Positions 5,200 through 6,654 of a stretch of DNA of 6,654 nt are shown here, piece by piece. A program made the position numbers and the translations under genes. Within the stretch, counting starts at the first letter, position 1. Every line of letters starts with the position of its first letter. The notes under the pieces are model-generated. The model was not told the DNA's origin. It saw nothing but the letters and a program-made list of their open reading frames with translations, and ran no database searches. The DNA lies in assembly GCA_031265635.1 (NCBI GenBank), contig JAISCK010000016.1:1-6654 (forward strand). The letters are read 5' to 3'. The DNA comes from Spirochaetaceae bacterium. Its GTDB lineage: Bacteria; Spirochaetota; Spirochaetia; Treponematales; Breznakiellaceae.

Positions 5200-6439
5200 A
5201 GAGGTATCTGCGGGCCACCGGGTCTTCCGGTTCCAGTTCGAGGACGGTTCTGAAAAAGGCGTCCGCCTCGTCTTTACTGCCGCTTTTCAGGGCGAGTATG
5301 CCCAGGTTGGAAATTATTTTTATATTCTCGCTGTCCTTTCTCAGGGCCCCTTCAAGTTCTTTGCGGGCTTCCGTGAGCCTGCCCTGCTCCATGAGGCAGA
5401 TGGCAAGCTCGTTCCTGGTATCGGCATTGTCCCCGCCGAGTTCCAGGGCCTTGCGGAAGGCGGCTTCTCCGCCGGACCAGCGCTCAAGGCGGCGGAGACC
5501 CCAGCCCAGGGTAAACCAGCCGTTCCAGACTTCGCTGTGGCGTTCAAGAAAATTCCTTGCTTTTTGTATGCCTTCGTTCTCCCGTCCGCTTCGTATGAGT
5601 TCGCAGGCTTCCCGGAAAATGGCGTCGTCAAGGTTTTGCGAGCGGATTTCCCTGACCAGGGACCGGGCCTGTTCTTTCTTTTCGTTGTCATCGGCAAGGG
5701 GAATATAGACCGAAAAACATTCTTTTGCCTTTTGGAAATTCCGTGTTTTCATAAAGAAAAATCCGGCGTTAAAGAGTCCTCCGGGAAGGGGCGGTTCAAG
5801 AGCCAGGACCTGGGAATAGGCTTCAAGGGCCCGCTTGTTTTCTTCTTCGGCTTCCCGCTCCCTGCCGCTCCTTTCCAGGGCCTCGGCCCTGTCCTCAAGA
5901 ACCAGGGCCGTGTTAAGCAGCACTGCCGGGGAACGGGGGGAAAGTCCTCCCAGGGCGGCCAGGATTTCCAGCGCCGTATCATAATCGCCGTTTCTTGCCT
6001 TGAGTATGGCGGCCTCGGTAAATTCTCCCAGTATGCCCGGTCTCAGGGCAAGAACAAAACGGCGGTAATAGGGGAACCACGAAGCCTGTATGTCAGCGAA
6101 ACGCGCGGGAAGCAGCCTTGCCTTTTCATGGGGAATATTCGCCGTGTCAGGCGTCTCAAACTCGCACCCGGCGTCAGGGGGCAGGGAAAGTATTTTCAGC
6201 ATGCCCGAAAGTATCATCTCCCAGGAGAGATCTTCAGGGTCAAAGCGTCTGGGGCTTTCACTTGGCGCGGAAATTTCCACCGGTATGGGTATATCGGGGT
6301 CTATGGCAAAATCCGGGACCTGCCCGTGATGGTCATGGTGAAGTTCAGTGTCATTGTGCCCCGCGCCGGGTTGTCTTAATGTATCGGGAACAGGCAGAAA
6401 GATGATGCCTGTCCGGAGATTTTTTTCGCCATTCTTCAC
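5198..6439 (-). CDS. tetratricopeptide-repeat protein
   Basis: A 413-residue protein without signal peptide or membrane segment. Residues 1-65 look like an unstructured leader with a His-rich patch (HNDTELHHDHHG, 28-39) and IDPDIPIPVEI. Residues 66-165 are helical (DLSWEMILSGMLKIL; EFTEAAILKARNGDYDTALEIL). TPR-like helix pairs follow at about 170-215 and 217-250. Three clear TPRs lie at about 304-337, 338-371 and 372-405, with the typical W/N-LG, A-x-x-x-F/Y and L-x-x-x-P/D spacing, ending AFFRTVLELEPEDP. TPRs are protein-binding scaffolds; the partner is not evident. The start is GTG at 6439-6437, in a 4-bp GTGA overlap with the stop of the upstream gene and with AGGA 8 bases before it. Translation of the two is therefore probably coupled and their products may work together. 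Its stop is 10 bp from the lon stop. A different upstream start is unlikely given the overlap. Confidence 0.82.
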   Translation of the reverse strand: MKNGEKNLRTGIIFLPVPDTLRQPGAGHNDTELHHDHHGQVPDFAIDPDIPIPVEISAPSESPRRFDPEDLSWEMILSGMLKILSLPPDAGCEFETPDTANIPHEKARLLPARFADIQASWFPYYRRFVLALRPGILGEFTEAAILKARNGDYDTALEILAALGGLSPRSPAVLLNTALVLEDRAEALERSGREREAEEENKRALEAYSQVLALEPPLPGGLFNAGFFFMKTRNFQKAKECFSVYIPLADDNEKKEQARSLVREIRSQNLDDAIFREACELIRSGRENEGIQKARNFLERHSEVWNGWFTLGWGLRRLERWSGGEAAFRKALELGGDNADTRNELAICLMEQGRLTEARKELEGALRKDSENIKIISNLGILALKSGSKDEADAFFRTVLELEPEDPVARRYL

Positions 6440-6654
6440 CGGGCTTGTCCTGGGGTTTCGGATTTCGGCGCTGCGGGAGCCGGCGCTGCGGGAATTGGCG
6501 TCGCGGGGACCGGCGTCGCGGCCCTGGCCGGAGCCGCGGAACGGCGCGGGCCGGGTTCGATCCTGATCTGGCCGAGGTAGTCATTTATCCTTATTTTATA
6601 GCCCATGGGCACCAGGGTGTCGTCCAACTGCATGGCAAGGGCAATAAGTTCCTT
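6436..6654 (-). CDS. unrecognised protein with Pro/Ala-rich C-terminal tail (partial, N-terminus outside window)
   Basis: The frame is open to the right edge, so 72 C-terminal residues are visible. They begin KELIALAMQLDD, and codons before the internal Met (6633) continue the frame, so that Met is probably not the start. The first part (to about residue 40) looks like a folded segment ending GYKIRINDYLGQIRI; I do not recognise the family. The rest is a tail rich in Pro and Ala with pentapeptide units of the form A/T-P-x-P-A, encoded by 15-bp tandem repeats, and ends SETPGQAR. Such tails are usually flexible linkers or extended spacers. The gene overlaps the TPR gene by 4 bp and is presumably co-transcribed with it. 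Function is unknown. Confidence 0.7.
   Translation of the reverse strand, partial: KELIALAMQLDDTLVPMGYKIRINDYLGQIRIEPGPRRSAAPARAATPVPATPIPAAPAPAAPKSETPGQAR
6467..6526. repeat. four degenerate 15-bp tandem repeats in the Pro/Ala tail
   Basis: Units start at 6467, 6482, 6497 and 6512. The first two begin GGCGCTGCGGGA and the last two GGCGTCGCGG. Read on the minus strand each unit encodes five residues of the type A/T-P-x-P-A. The in-frame 15-bp period means copy-number changes by slippage would alter tail length without breaking the frame. Confidence 0.75.

Noticed and set aside
5126..6379. Long plus-strand open frame (417 codons) covering almost all of the TPR gene
   Set aside because: It begins inside lon, has no recognisable domain, and mirrors the minus-strand gene, which shows clear TPR motifs and a coupled start. 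GC-rich codon use keeps stops out of the opposite strand.
1..6654. CRISPR array, tRNA or rRNA genes
   Set aside because: No regularly spaced repeat-spacer pattern and no cloverleaf or rRNA-like stretch was recognised on reading through the sequence.

Overview
The window looks like a chromosomal segment of a spirochaete, most likely a Treponema-type organism with broad biosynthetic ability such as the termite-gut lineage. The clues are a Lon protease, a paired TPR gene, a lipoprotein with a loose lipobox, and a histidine-biosynthesis gene that the host-restricted treponemes usually lack. This assignment is an inference from protein style, not from a marker gene.

Layout from left to right. The last 53 codons of a hisD-like gene (+) run in from the left edge. 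A convergent gene (-) encodes a 602-residue predicted lipoprotein: an FMN-binding domain with a covalent-flavin motif, fused to a fumarate-reductase-type FAD domain. A 117-bp intergenic region separates it from a divergent 103-residue XRE/HTH regulator (+). Next come a 201-bp intergenic region with unusual inverted repeats, then a complete Lon protease gene (+, 839 aa). Lon ends 10 bp from the stop of a convergent TPR gene (-, 413 aa). That gene overlaps by 4 bp a Pro/Ala-tailed gene (-) that runs off the right edge.

The most unusual feature is a perfect 42-bp direct repeat (139-180 and 2462-2503). It brackets exactly the flavoprotein gene plus its divergent regulator. The first copy forms the 3' end and stop of hisD; the second supplies the stop codon of the regulator gene. 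This suggests that the reductase and regulator are a two-gene accessory cassette inserted between hisD and lon, or lying between two copies of a dispersed repeat. No recombinase is present in the segment.

Functionally, the cassette appears to encode an extracytoplasmic respiratory-type reductase of unknown substrate. All four catalytic positions known from the Shewanella fumarate reductase are substituted in my by-eye alignment. The regulator probably controls it from a compact divergent promoter region in which both -35 boxes share the same few bases. Lon is the housekeeping ATP-dependent protease. It carries an unusual Ala/Gly-rich insert of about 60 residues, and its leader can form two mutually exclusive hairpins.
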